Assembly: GCA_005524015.1 (NCBI GenBank)
Contig: SULG01000014.1
Coordinates: 1 to 56,887, forward strand
Length of the DNA: 56,887 nucleotides
Source: Candidatus Jettenia ecosi
Lineage (GTDB): Bacteria > Planctomycetota > Brocadiia > Brocadiales > Brocadiaceae
Reading direction: 5' to 3'
Shown here: in pieces, positions 18,493 through 27,790 of the stretch
Layout: the number at the start of each line of letters is the position of its first letter
Numbering within the stretch: the stretch's first letter is position 1
Position numbers and translations under genes: made by a program
Notes under the pieces: model-generated
What the model saw: the letters and a program-made list of their open reading frames with translations, nothing else
Databases searched by the model: none
Told to the model about the DNA's origin: nothing

Positions 18493-18766
18493 TATAGTCA
18501 GGGGCCTCTTCACGATGCATTCTTTGACCACAGCATTCTAATATACCTGTTGTCTCTTCAATAACCCTTATCTTCTGTTTACATACGTTGCATACAAAAG
18601 TTACTCCGTTTGCCGGTTTATGATGCGCTGCTGTCCAGGTTGCCATCATTCCTTTGACAAGATTCATTTCTTTACCACAACATACCAGCACGCCAAAACC
18701 CTCTTCGATAACAACAACTTTTTGTCTGCAAATTTCGCAAAAATATGTTCGTTCTTTTTTTGCCAT
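18485..18766 (-). CDS. Double desulforedoxin-type iron protein inside the nuo operon
   Basis: A 93-residue protein made of two tandem rubredoxin/desulforedoxin-like units. Each has C-x2-C followed 15 residues later by adjacent cysteines: C10, C13, C29, C30 and C59, C62, C78, C79. That is the FeS4 site of desulforedoxin and of the desulfoferrodoxin N-terminal domain. The units also share the framework K-V-x-VIEE-x-x-G-x-L-x-CCG. It lies between nuoG and nuoH on the same strand and overlaps the nuoH start by 8 bp. Desulforedoxin domains bind one iron and carry single electrons in anaerobes; a link to complex I (electron input or oxygen protection) is my inference. It is not a standard complex I subunit. 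Confidence 0.8.
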   Translation of the reverse strand: MAKKERTYFCEICRQKVVVIEEGFGVLVCCGKEMNLVKGMMATWTAAHHKPANGVTFVCNVCKQKIRVIEETTGILECCGQRMHREEAPDYNE

Positions 18767-18908
18767 ACAGTAACCTTATATATTACTATGAACAACCACT
18801 GATCAGTACAAACAAAATCAACTGAGAAAACGCCCCGGTGGAGCGTCTTTGCCATAATAACATTATTCTCTAATAATATTATTCTCCTGAGATCTCTATT
18901 TTAGGGAA

Positions 18909-21560
18909 TTATATCTGTCCGGTTTCTTTATAAATTTTGACAGGAGTATATACTCCTGTACGCACAAGATTGATCGGTATCCACTCGTAATCCTCAGAGA
19001 CAAAAACTATGCCTTCGGGCGATTTACCGGTAACCTTTGCCTTGAGTGTTACCTTATTCTGGCTTGATTCAATAACTACCGCATCCCCATCATGAATATT
19101 CATCTTCTGAGCATCTTTTCTATTCATTTCTGCAAAACATTCAGGAGAAACCGATACAAGGGCATTTGAGTACCTGGAGAAGGTTCCTTGATGATTTAAA
19201 CTCACACCTGTCAATAATACAAAAGGAAAATCTTTATTCTGTTTTATCTCCAAAGATTCAGGCTGAACAATGTTCAGGAGGTATTTTGCTGATTTATTTC
19301 TACTACCAGATACGGAAGATGCCCAATAAAATTCTTTTCTTTTCAAACGATCGTAATTAATACCCGAATAGATAGGAACCACACTTTCTATTTCACTCAG
19401 AATATCTTTTGGAGATGCATATGAATACGAATACCCCATCTTTTTGGCAAATTCACAAATGATTTGCCAATCTGGTTTGGCATCCACTCCGGAAGGCTGT
19501 ATGATCTTATTCAGCCGCTGTACTGTCATCCCCATATTGGTAAACGTGCCTTCCTTTTCAGCAAAAGTAACCGTAGGAAGAACGACATCTGCCAATTGCG
19601 CAGTTTCTGTTAAAAACACATCCTGAACAACAATAAAACCTGTCTTTTGGAAGGCTTCGAGTACTTCCTTACCATTTGGATAACTTACCAGGGGATTTTC
19701 TCCCATAATATAGAGGCCTTTTAATGCACCATTCCGCGCAAGTTCAAAAATATTCTTAGACTCTCTCATGAAGATATCATCGGAAAATTTTACTCCCCAT
19801 TGCTTCTCTATGTTCTCTCTATTGGACACATCGCTGGTAGTACTATATCCTGGGAAAAACTCCGGTACTACCCCCATATCATTTACACCCTGGGAGTTAT
19901 TATGAGAGCGCGAGAATAAAAGTGAAGCCTTGCTGTGACCCGTATCCGGGCTAGATGCATTCATCAATACACAAAGGTTCATCAAGGCTTTTATGGTATC
20001 GCGACTCAAAGGGTCTTCTTCCACATCTCTCCCGCAGACAATACAACAATTCCCGGATTTTGTTAGTAATCGCGCTGTAGTTCTCATCATCTCTTCAGAA
20101 ATACCGGTTACCTGAGAAGCTTCCTTTACGCTGAACGTATCGAATGCCAAAGGTAACTCATGGAAATTGCTTATCGATGATTCTGCCTTTTTTAAATCGA
20201 TAAGTTTTTCATCAATAATGATCTTAATCAAGGCATGAATGAATGGTATTTGACTACCGAAGGAATAGGTCAAACGAATATCATTTTTAGCAGTACCACT
20301 AAATGAAATAGTTCTTATATTAGCGATAATAAGACTGGCATTGTTCATCCTTATAGCTTTTCTGGCCATGGTTCCGGCCACGGGATGAGCCTCTGTCATA
20401 TCTGTGCCAAAAAAGAATAATGTATTCGCATGTTCTATCTCCTTCAATGATGTTGATGCAATTCCGCGAATAACAGATTCATACATGAGACTATTTAGGG
20501 AAGGCGACCTTAAATTGGATAGATTATCTATGGTATTTGTCCTTAATACAGACCTGCAGAATTTCTGGAAAAGATAATTATCCTCATTCGTGCATTTTTC
20601 AGAACCAATACCTCCGATAGCCTTTCCTCCGTGTTCATTTATAATTTGTTGGAATCTCTTTGAGATATATTCAAGTGCATCGTCCCAGGAGGACGGATGG
20701 AATGCACCATCTTTCTTTATTAAAGGGGTTTTTAAACGTTCTGCTGAGTGTATGAATTCATGACCAAACCTGCCTTTTATGCAGAGGTTACCTTCGTTTA
20801 TCCCTATGTAATCGTCCGATGTTACCCGTCTCACGCTTCCACTTTTCGTATTTAAAACGATCGTACATCCAACTGCACAGTAAGGACATATCGTCTGTGT
20901 CTTTTTGAATTCCCATGGTCTTCCTCTGAATTCAAGCGTTCTATCTTGCCAGGATCCTGTTGGGCATACCGCTAAACAACCACCGCAAAAGCTACAATCC
21001 AATGGCTTGTCAAAAGCAGTGCCGACATATGTCTTGATGCCACGTTTTTGGAAATCAATAGCGCCGACTCCTTCTATCTCTTTACAGGCGCTCACACATC
21101 GCCCGCACAAAACACAACGATTCCGATTTAATTCTAGAATTGGATTATCACGAACGACAGGGGCATTCATCCTTACCGCATTAAACCGGCTGGGAGATAG
21201 CATTAACTCATGTGTAATATCCTGCAGGCTACATTCACCTGCTTTGTCGCACGTCGGACAAGAAAGTTCATGATGGGCTAATAAATACTCCATAACTGAC
21301 CTTCGATACCGAACTACTTTTGGCGTATTTACTTTTACAATCATCCCTTCAGAAACAGGATGGGCACACGCAAATCGATGCGCTGTCCTTCTCTCGGTAA
21401 CTTCTACCATACAGAGCCTGCAGCCACCGAATTGTGAAAGTTTCGGATGATAGCACAGGCCAGGGATATAAATACCGTTATCCAGCGATGCCTGAAATAT
21501 ATTGGTACCTTCAGGAACGGTAATTGTTTTATCGTCTACAACAAGATTAATCGTCTTCAT
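18909..21560 (-). CDS. nuoG: NADH-quinone oxidoreductase subunit G
   Basis: An 883-residue subunit. The N-terminus has a plant-type 2Fe-2S site (GLCYHPKLSQFGGCRLCMVE), the His/Cys site HHELSCPTCDKAGECSLQ, then two 4Fe-4S motifs CVLCGRCVSACKE and CSFCGGCLAVCPTGS. A further 4Fe-4S motif CPYCAVGC (plus a downstream C in GNLCIKGRFG) opens the molybdopterin-oxidoreductase-like part. The catalytic Cys/Sec loop of formate dehydrogenases is replaced by NLSNLRSPSLNSL, so formate oxidation is unlikely and the domain is probably structural, as in other NuoG proteins. It overlaps nuoF by 4 bp (ATGA). Confidence 0.93.
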   Translation of the reverse strand: MKTINLVVDDKTITVPEGTNIFQASLDNGIYIPGLCYHPKLSQFGGCRLCMVEVTERRTAHRFACAHPVSEGMIVKVNTPKVVRYRRSVMEYLLAHHELSCPTCDKAGECSLQDITHELMLSPSRFNAVRMNAPVVRDNPILELNRNRCVLCGRCVSACKEIEGVGAIDFQKRGIKTYVGTAFDKPLDCSFCGGCLAVCPTGSWQDRTLEFRGRPWEFKKTQTICPYCAVGCTIVLNTKSGSVRRVTSDDYIGINEGNLCIKGRFGHEFIHSAERLKTPLIKKDGAFHPSSWDDALEYISKRFQQIINEHGGKAIGGIGSEKCTNEDNYLFQKFCRSVLRTNTIDNLSNLRSPSLNSLMYESVIRGIASTSLKEIEHANTLFFFGTDMTEAHPVAGTMARKAIRMNNASLIIANIRTISFSGTAKNDIRLTYSFGSQIPFIHALIKIIIDEKLIDLKKAESSISNFHELPLAFDTFSVKEASQVTGISEEMMRTTARLLTKSGNCCIVCGRDVEEDPLSRDTIKALMNLCVLMNASSPDTGHSKASLLFSRSHNNSQGVNDMGVVPEFFPGYSTTSDVSNRENIEKQWGVKFSDDIFMRESKNIFELARNGALKGLYIMGENPLVSYPNGKEVLEAFQKTGFIVVQDVFLTETAQLADVVLPTVTFAEKEGTFTNMGMTVQRLNKIIQPSGVDAKPDWQIICEFAKKMGYSYSYASPKDILSEIESVVPIYSGINYDRLKRKEFYWASSVSGSRNKSAKYLLNIVQPESLEIKQNKDFPFVLLTGVSLNHQGTFSRYSNALVSVSPECFAEMNRKDAQKMNIHDGDAVVIESSQNKVTLKAKVTGKSPEGIVFVSEDYEWIPINLVRTGVYTPVKIYKETGQI

Positions 21561-23407
21561 TTGATTGCCATGAAATTACATTTTTCGTAACATAAATTAC
21601 ACTTAATGCATTTTTCCTGATGAATAAAAGCAACTTCCTTCGTATTACCGCTGATTGCCTTTACAGGACAATTACGAATACATGCCTGACATTTTGTGCA
21701 CTTTTCCGGAATAACCTCATACTTATGAAGACCAACACAGGTAGCGGTAGGACATATTCTATCGCGAATATGAGCAATGTATTCATCCTTAAAATACCGG
21801 AGTGTCGATTTAACAGGATTGGGGGCAGATTGTCCAAGACCGCACAGTGACATTGTCCTGATCTCATCGCACATCTGCTCTAATACCTCCAAGTCTTTTT
21901 CTTCCCCTCTTCCCTGGGTAATGCGGGTAAGGATATCCAACATAAGGGTTGTACCAATCCTGCAAGGTGGACATTTTCCACAAGATTCGCTTGCACAAAA
22001 ATTCATAAAGAATCGGGCCATCTCGACCATACACGTAGTTTCATCAACGACTACAAAACTGCCGGAGCCCATCATCGCACCTGCCCCAACTAACGATTCG
22101 TAATCTATAGGTGAATCCAATAAAGACTCGGGTAAGCATCCACCGGATGGACCTCCGATCTGCACAGCTTTAAACCGTTTCTTTTTAGGAATTCCACCAC
22201 CCATATCGAACACAATCTGCCGAACGGTAGTGCCCATGGGAACCTCAACAAGGCCTGCATTTTTTATTTTTCCTGTCAGGGAAAAGATTTTCGTCCCTTT
22301 ACTTTTTTCTGTACCGATCTTCGAGTACCAGTCAGCGCCCTGATTAATAATAAACGGTACATTGGCAAAGGTCTCCACATTGTTTAACACCGTGGGCTTA
22401 TCCCATAAGCCTGCCTCCACGGATTGCGGAGGTCTCGTGCGTGGCATACCTCGTTTACCCTCAATAGAGTTCTGCAGTGAAGTCGATTCGCCGCAAACAA
22501 AAGCGCCAGCGCCCTCTTTTATATAAATATCTAAACTATACCCACTGTTTAATATATTCTTTCCCAGAAAACCATACTTCTGTGCTTGTTCAATAGTATG
22601 TTTTAATCTTCTAACAGCCAAAGGGTATTCAGCGCGAACGTAAATATAGCCACTCGTGGCATTCATTGTGTATCCGGCAATGATCATACCCTCTAAAACA
22701 GCATGGGGATCTCCCTCAAGAAGGCTCCTATCCATAAAAGCACCCGGATCGCCTTCATCAGCATTACAAAGGACAAACTTCTCATCCGCAGAATATTTAG
22801 CACAAGATGCCCATTTTTCTCCTGTAGGGAAGCCGCCACCTCCCCGCCCTCTAAGACCTGATTTGCTTATTTCATTGATTACGTCCTTGGTGGTCATTGT
22901 TTTCAGTATCTTTTTAAGCGCTGTATACCCTCCGGTTGCGATATATTCCTCAATACTATCCGGGTCGATATACCCACAATTCCTGAGGATGAATTTTTTC
23001 TGGCCTTTATTTATTTCAAGATCTTCAAAGAATGGTAAGCCGTCGTAAGGAATATCGATTTTATCGTTTAAATACATCTGTGATAAAACGAATTTTTTTA
23101 CTGCTTCTCCCTTTCCTATGTGTTCCTCTATAATCTGCGGTACCATAGTCTTTTTTACACTTCCATAGGTAACACGCGTACGGCCCGGAAAAATTACATC
23201 CACGAGCACCTCGTGGGTACACATACCGATACAACCTGTGCGTATAACTTCTGCTTGTAATTTTTGCTTCTCTAATTCTTGTTCAATACTAGCGAGCACA
23301 CCTTTTGCGCCAGCGCCTAAACCACAGGTAGCCATACCAATGAATATCTTCGGCTTCTGCGTATTCGCTTTTTTTTGTAAAATATTTTTTACTTCTTCAC
23401 TAGCCAT
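21557..23407 (-). CDS. nuoF: NADH-quinone oxidoreductase subunit F with extra ferredoxin domains
   Basis: A 616-residue flavoprotein, against about 445 in E. coli. It has three parts: an N-terminal thioredoxin-like 2Fe-2S domain (TCGLGAGAKG..TGCIGMC, to about residue 115); the NADH/FMN core with GRGGGGFPTGEKW, NADEGDPGAF and the N3 cluster motif SCGKCPPCRIG; and a C-terminal ferredoxin with two four-cysteine motifs, CTKCQACIRNCP and CIKCNLCYEKC. This is the layout of HydB/HndC-type subunits of electron-bifurcating hydrogenases and of long NuoF forms. It takes electrons from NADH; the extra clusters could also contact ferredoxin. Start lies 2 bp after nuoE. Confidence 0.93.
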   Translation of the reverse strand: MASEEVKNILQKKANTQKPKIFIGMATCGLGAGAKGVLASIEQELEKQKLQAEVIRTGCIGMCTHEVLVDVIFPGRTRVTYGSVKKTMVPQIIEEHIGKGEAVKKFVLSQMYLNDKIDIPYDGLPFFEDLEINKGQKKFILRNCGYIDPDSIEEYIATGGYTALKKILKTMTTKDVINEISKSGLRGRGGGGFPTGEKWASCAKYSADEKFVLCNADEGDPGAFMDRSLLEGDPHAVLEGMIIAGYTMNATSGYIYVRAEYPLAVRRLKHTIEQAQKYGFLGKNILNSGYSLDIYIKEGAGAFVCGESTSLQNSIEGKRGMPRTRPPQSVEAGLWDKPTVLNNVETFANVPFIINQGADWYSKIGTEKSKGTKIFSLTGKIKNAGLVEVPMGTTVRQIVFDMGGGIPKKKRFKAVQIGGPSGGCLPESLLDSPIDYESLVGAGAMMGSGSFVVVDETTCMVEMARFFMNFCASESCGKCPPCRIGTTLMLDILTRITQGRGEEKDLEVLEQMCDEIRTMSLCGLGQSAPNPVKSTLRYFKDEYIAHIRDRICPTATCVGLHKYEVIPEKCTKCQACIRNCPVKAISGNTKEVAFIHQEKCIKCNLCYEKCNFMAIK

Positions 23408-23409
23408 GA

Positions 23410-23919
23410 TTATTGAGAAAATCCTGATTCTTTTATTTCTTTTATAACATCAGCAACCGTATCCGAAGCTAACTTTCCATGAACATTTTCGTCTACCATC
23501 ATAACAGGCGCTAATGAGCATGCCCCCAGACACGCCACTTCTTCAAGAGTAAACACTTTATCCTTCGTGGTCATACCAAGCGAGACATCTAATGTTTTAC
23601 TGAGTTTTTCTGCGATCTTTTTAGCCCCTTTTACATGACAGGCAGTTCCACAACAAACCTTTATGATATGCTGCCCGCGTGGTACCAGGTGAAATTGGGC
23701 ATAAAAGGTAGCAACTCCGACTATTTCGCTTGCGCTGATATTCAACCTTTCTGAGATAAGGTCGATAGCAGGCGCAGGCAAATAACCAATTTCTGCCTGT
23801 ACCATTTGCAAAATCGGGATTAAAGCGCCTTTCACGTTCTTGTATTTCTCTACTGCCTTTTCGACTTTCGAAAGATCTATTGCTTCTCCCTGTATAGATT
23901 TTTCGTTTGTTGTATTCAT
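23410..23919 (-). CDS. nuoE: NADH-quinone oxidoreductase subunit E
   Basis: A 169-residue thioredoxin-fold 2Fe-2S protein. The four ligands are visible in CCGTACHVKGA (C-x4-C) and ACLGACSLAP (C-x3-C). The N-terminal helical part (GALIPILQMVQAEIGYLP) is typical. It holds cluster N1a next to the FMN in NuoF. In the operon it is 2 bp from nuoF and 64 bp from nuoD. Confidence 0.95.
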   Translation of the reverse strand: MNTTNEKSIQGEAIDLSKVEKAVEKYKNVKGALIPILQMVQAEIGYLPAPAIDLISERLNISASEIVGVATFYAQFHLVPRGQHIIKVCCGTACHVKGAKKIAEKLSKTLDVSLGMTTKDKVFTLEEVACLGACSLAPVMMVDENVHGKLASDTVADVIKEIKESGFSQ

Positions 23920-23983
23920 TAGTATTTTATTGTATCGTAATTTAAATAATTTGTAAAATAATTCCCGTGTTTAGTTCCGGTTT

Positions 23984-25171
23984 TCAGCGATCGATTTCTC
24001 CCAATACAATATCTAAACTTCCGATTGTAGCAACAACATCCGGAAGTAATCTGCCTTCCACCATTTTCGGCAACGCTTCAAGATTAACGAAAGACGGCGG
24101 ACGGATTTTTAGACGATACGGATTGCTGGAACCATCACTGATAATATAAAAACCTAGCTCACCTTTTGGGGCTTCAATACTGGCATATACCTCACCCTTC
24201 GGAGGACGGATACCTTGAATGATTAATTTAAAATGATGAATCATGGCCTCCATCTTTGTTTCTACATCCTCTTTCGGAGGCAAGGTAACATTGGGTATAC
24301 TCGCTATAATATCTCCCTTAGGAAGGATATTGATAGCCTGATGAACGATGCTGTTACTCTGCCGCATCTCTTCGATGCGTACACGATACCGGTCATATAC
24401 ATCTCCGTTTTCACCCAGAGGAACCGCAAAATGATATTTATCATAGCAGGAATAGGGATCTGCCTTTCTGATATCCCAGTTAACTCCCGATCCTCTTAAA
24501 CTTGGACCACTGAGTCCATAATCGATAGCATCTTCAGCAGAAATAATACCGACACCAACCGTGCGCTTTTTCCATATAGGATTATCGGTAAGAAGTGTCT
24601 CATACTCCTTAAGCCGCGCGGGAAATTCAGCAACAAATTTTCGGGTCTTTTCCAGAAATCCGCCAGGTAGTTCCTTTGCTACGCCTCCTATCCGTATATA
24701 TGAGAGATGAAGCCGGGCTCCTGAAACCATTTCGAAGATATCGTAGATTGCCTCACGCTCCCTAAAACAATAGAAGAATACAGTCATAGCGCCGATATCC
24801 AACGCATGGGTTGCCAGCCATAAGAGATGAGAAGCAATCCGGGTAAGTTCACAGAGAAGTACGCGGATATGCTGAGCCCTTTCAGGAATATCAATACCAA
24901 GCAATTTCTCAACAGTAAGGGCATACGCTAAATTATTTGAAAAAGGAGCTACATAATCCAACCTGTCGGTAAGAGGAATGCATTGATGATAAGTTCGATA
25001 CTCAGCAAGTTTCTCCACACCCCGGTGAAGAAATCCAATATGAGGCGTAGCTTTTATAATCATTTCACCATCAAGCTCCAGCAATAATCTTAATACACCA
25101 TGAGTACTGGGGTGCTGAGGACCCATATTGATGGTCATCAGGTGTGTTGTTGTAGCAGAACTTTCCATCAC
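23984..25171 (-). CDS. nuoD: NADH-quinone oxidoreductase subunit D
   Basis: A 395-residue subunit homologous to the large subunit of NiFe hydrogenases but without the metal-binding cysteines. Recognised by NMGPQHPSTHGVLRLLLELD at the N-terminus, HIGFLHRGVEKLAE and RGSGVNWDIRKADPYSCYD. With NuoB it forms the quinone-reduction site. Separate from nuoC, unlike the fused NuoCD of E. coli, and overlapping it by 4 bp (ATGA). Normal length. Confidence 0.96.
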   Translation of the reverse strand: MMESSATTTHLMTINMGPQHPSTHGVLRLLLELDGEMIIKATPHIGFLHRGVEKLAEYRTYHQCIPLTDRLDYVAPFSNNLAYALTVEKLLGIDIPERAQHIRVLLCELTRIASHLLWLATHALDIGAMTVFFYCFREREAIYDIFEMVSGARLHLSYIRIGGVAKELPGGFLEKTRKFVAEFPARLKEYETLLTDNPIWKKRTVGVGIISAEDAIDYGLSGPSLRGSGVNWDIRKADPYSCYDKYHFAVPLGENGDVYDRYRVRIEEMRQSNSIVHQAINILPKGDIIASIPNVTLPPKEDVETKMEAMIHHFKLIIQGIRPPKGEVYASIEAPKGELGFYIISDGSSNPYRLKIRPPSFVNLEALPKMVEGRLLPDVVATIGSLDIVLGEIDR

Positions 25172-25668
25172 TCTTTACCCTTTCGGTAGGTACCATAAAG
25201 TGCGGGGGGCTGCCTCCCATCGATGGGATAATCCTTTCTTAAGGGATATCCCTCAAAATCTTCAGGCGTGAGGATCTTTCTCAGGTCAGGATGACCAGTA
25301 AATGTAATCCCAAACATATCGTACGTTTCTCGCTCATGCCAATTGGCCGTCCTCCAGATATCTGTTACCGTTGGTATGGACAGTTCATTTGATGGAATTG
25401 GCACTTTAAGACGTACACGATGATTTTTATCTATCGAATAGAGATGATAAACTACCTCAAAAATACCGTCTGCCTCAACTCGGTCAACACCGCAAAGATC
25501 CGATAAAAAATTAAAATGAAGTTCTTTATCTTCTTTAAGAAACCTTGCGACCTGGACAATAAATTCCTTTTTTATAGTAAGGGTTAACTCATTACGAAAT
25601 GTATTTGAATCTATAATCGCCTGAGGAAAATTCGATTTTATCGCTGTAGCTATAAACTCAGTATCCAT
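25168..25668 (-). CDS. nuoC: NADH-quinone oxidoreductase subunit C
   Basis: A 166-residue hydrophilic subunit. The family block is near the end: NWHERETYDMFGITFTGHPD, RKILTPEDFEGYPLRKDYP. It has no cofactor and helps hold NuoD and NuoI. I place the start at ATG 25668 (MDTEFIATAIK) because GAGGGA lies 5-8 bp upstream; a longer frame begins at ATG 25713 but has no ribosome-binding site. Confidence 0.94.
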   Translation of the reverse strand: MDTEFIATAIKSNFPQAIIDSNTFRNELTLTIKKEFIVQVARFLKEDKELHFNFLSDLCGVDRVEADGIFEVVYHLYSIDKNHRVRLKVPIPSNELSIPTVTDIWRTANWHERETYDMFGITFTGHPDLRKILTPEDFEGYPLRKDYPIDGRQPPALYGTYRKGKE

Positions 25669-25776
25669 GTTCCCTCGTCGTAAATCTTTTGATCCATTGA
25701 TGCTATCCTGCATAAACTAAATTCTATAGCTAAGCAAATTCCTAATACTCTATTTACAGGATTCATTGTACCTGGC

Positions 25777-26244
25777 TCATAACGATTCTTTCTCGATCTT
25801 TTTTTGTATTTCCATAATGGCATGAATTAATGCTTCTGGTCTTGGTGGACATCCCGGAAGATACACATCCACAGGTAGAATCTGATCTACGCCTTGCACA
25901 ACACTGTAAGTATTATATACACCTCCCGATACCGCACAGGCGCCCATAGCAATAACCCATTTAGGTTCTGGCATCTGATCATAAATCTTTCTTGCTACAG
26001 ATGCCATCTTGTACGTAAGTGTCCCTGCAACAATCATCAAATCTGATTGTCTTGGTGAAAATCTAAATACCTCCGCTCCAAACCGCGCAAGATCATAACG
26101 AGGCGCAACTACCGCCATCATTTCTAAGGCACAACAGGCTAATCCAAAAGGCATAGGCCAAAGAGAGGATTTACGAGCCCAATTTATCATCGTACTTAAA
26201 GTGGTAGTTAGGATGTTATCACCCAGCTGGCTTTCTATTCCCAT
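25777..26244 (-). CDS. nuoB: NADH-quinone oxidoreductase subunit B (cluster N2)
   Basis: A 155-residue subunit that holds the terminal 4Fe-4S cluster N2. The ligands are the adjacent pair in [10 protein letters not shown] plus cysteines in MGACAVSGG and [10 protein letters not shown]. It passes electrons to quinone at the NuoD interface. ATG 26244 is preferred over 26265 because GAGGTGGG sits at the right distance; this gives a 10-bp overlap with the end of nuoA. Confidence 0.95.
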   Translation of the reverse strand: MGIESQLGDNILTTTLSTMINWARKSSLWPMPFGLACCALEMMAVVAPRYDLARFGAEVFRFSPRQSDLMIVAGTLTYKMASVARKIYDQMPEPKWVIAMGACAVSGGVYNTYSVVQGVDQILPVDVYLPGCPPRPEALIHAIMEIQKKIEKESL

Positions 26245-26588
26245 TCCAACCCACCTCTTTTCCATATATAAAGATAACAGATAAATAAAATACCTATAAA
26301 GATTACCATTTCAATAAATCCAAACAGCTTCAATGACTGAAACGCTACTGCCCATGGATAGAGAAAAACAACTTCAATATCAAAAATAACAAATATCATT
26401 GCAATAAGATAAAATTTTACAGAAAAACGCTCGTGAGCGGATCCTACCGGATCAATACCACACTCATACGGTGTGAGTTTTTCTGCGGTGGGTTTCTGCG
26501 TCCCAAAAATAGCCGAAAGTATTACATTCGTAACGGCAAAACCTAAAGCTATTATAAATAATATCAATATAGGTAAGTACTCTACCAT
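26235..26588 (-). CDS. nuoA: NADH-quinone oxidoreductase subunit A
   Basis: A 117-residue, three-helix membrane subunit with the diagnostic loop [20 protein letters not shown] and the following [20 protein letters not shown] helix. First gene of the 14-subunit operon. There is no ribosome-binding site before the ATG; instead a good promoter ends only 9 bp upstream, so the mRNA may be nearly leaderless. Confidence 0.95.
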   Translation of the reverse strand: MVEYLPILILFIIALGFAVTNVILSAIFGTQKPTAEKLTPYECGIDPVGSAHERFSVKFYLIAMIFVIFDIEVVFLYPWAVAFQSLKLFGFIEMVIFIGILFICYLYIWKRGGLEWE

Positions 26589-26597
26589 AATGGTGAC

Positions 26598-26625
26598 ATT
26601 ATAGAATTATTTATAAAAAAGTCAA
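26598..26625 (-). promoter_or_regulatory. Predicted sigma-70 promoter of the nuo operon
   Basis: On the minus strand: TTGACT (26625-26620), a 16-bp spacer and a consensus TATAAT (26603-26598). The nuoA ATG begins at 26588, nine bases past the -10 box, so initiation at the usual distance would leave zero to about three bases before the start codon. The rest of the 257-bp gap to the xerD-like gene shows nothing I recognise. Confidence 0.55.
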
Positions 26626-26845
26626 AGATATTCACCCTAATAGTATGGCCGAAATTTAAAAAATATTTCTCCCGCTCTTTATTCTTAATTATGAGAAAAA
26701 AGAAGAAGAAATTAGATATGTTGCGATACCTACTGTCTACCTATTCTACGAGATAATTGTTGATAAAGCAAGTATGATACCACCTAAATATCTTACCAAA
26801 TAACCTATTCCCCTGCAGAGACGCAAAATCTTTCGCTCATAATCA

Positions 26846-27733
26846 TTATGCTCGTGGGTGAAATTGCCGGTGGATACTTTTGAGGTACTGTTTACTTACG
26901 TGGGTATAAATCTGCGTGGTAGAGATATTGACATGCCCTAGCATTTCCTGGACTGACCGCAGGTCGGCGCCGTTTTCTAACATATGAGTAGCAAATGAAT
27001 GCCTTAGTTTATGGGGAGAAATGTGGTCGCGGATACCTGCTCTGTATGCGCAGTTTTTTACAATAACCCATATATTTTCTCTTCGAAGCTGTTTCCCCGC
27101 TTTTGAAAGAAAAAGACAGGCGCTATTCTGACTATTCTTTATTTTTGGTCTGGCGATTGCCAAATAATTCTCAATAGCCCTGATTGCCTTTGTCCCAAGA
27201 GGGACAATGCGTTCCTTTGATCCCTTTCCCCTACACTTAACATAGCCATATTCAAGGTTAATCCAATCCATCTGAATTGCAGATACTTCAGAAACCCTTG
27301 CGCCGGTAGCATACAAAAGTTCAAGGATAGCTTTATTCCTAATCCCCAACTTCGTTTTTACATCAGGGACTAAAAGAAGCTCATTCACTTTATGGACAGG
27401 GATAACCTCTGGTAATCGTTTCCAAAGCTTTGGCGATTCAATTGAACCGAGAGGATTCTTTTGCAACTTTCCTTCTGAAAATAAAAATTTGTATAACATA
27501 CGGATTGATACTACCGTACGAGTTATAGAGTTTATGGAAAGTCCACGCTGTTTTTCAGAGATAATGAAGCTGGTAATCGTATCGGGACGAACACTGTGGA
27601 AATCCGGTATTTTTTTAGAAAGCAGAAAGGTGGTAAATAGTTGCAGGTCGTGTCTGTAGCTGAGAATGGTATTCCCGGATAAACCACATTCAACCATGAT
27701 ATAATTTATAAAAGAGTCAACAAGTTCTTGCAA
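26846..27733 (-). CDS. xerD: XerD-type tyrosine recombinase
   Basis: A 295-residue recombinase, the normal size for XerC/XerD. The N-terminal core-binding domain is followed by the catalytic domain with all active-site residues: R146 (ATGARVSEV), K170 (RGKGSKER), H241 and R244 (HKLRHSFATHML), H267 (MLGHVNIS) and nucleophile Y276 (IYTHV). It probably resolves chromosome dimers at dif with a partner Xer protein. The start is TTG at 27733, chosen because GGAG lies 9 bp upstream and the sequence aligns from there. XerD is a better guess than XerC, but the two are hard to separate by eye. Confidence 0.85.
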   Translation of the reverse strand: MQELVDSFINYIMVECGLSGNTILSYRHDLQLFTTFLLSKKIPDFHSVRPDTITSFIISEKQRGLSINSITRTVVSIRMLYKFLFSEGKLQKNPLGSIESPKLWKRLPEVIPVHKVNELLLVPDVKTKLGIRNKAILELLYATGARVSEVSAIQMDWINLEYGYVKCRGKGSKERIVPLGTKAIRAIENYLAIARPKIKNSQNSACLFLSKAGKQLRRENIWVIVKNCAYRAGIRDHISPHKLRHSFATHMLENGADLRSVQEMLGHVNISTTQIYTHVSKQYLKSIHRQFHPRA

Positions 27734-27790
27734 TGAATTTACTCCACGAATTCAGTCTCTGAAGATTTTGAGCGCACTATTCTCGTTCTT

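Noticed and set aside
18909-21560. Formate dehydrogenase catalytic subunit instead of NuoG
   Set aside because: The Fe-S motifs resemble formate dehydrogenase, but the catalytic Cys/Sec loop is replaced and the gene lies between nuoF and nuoH.
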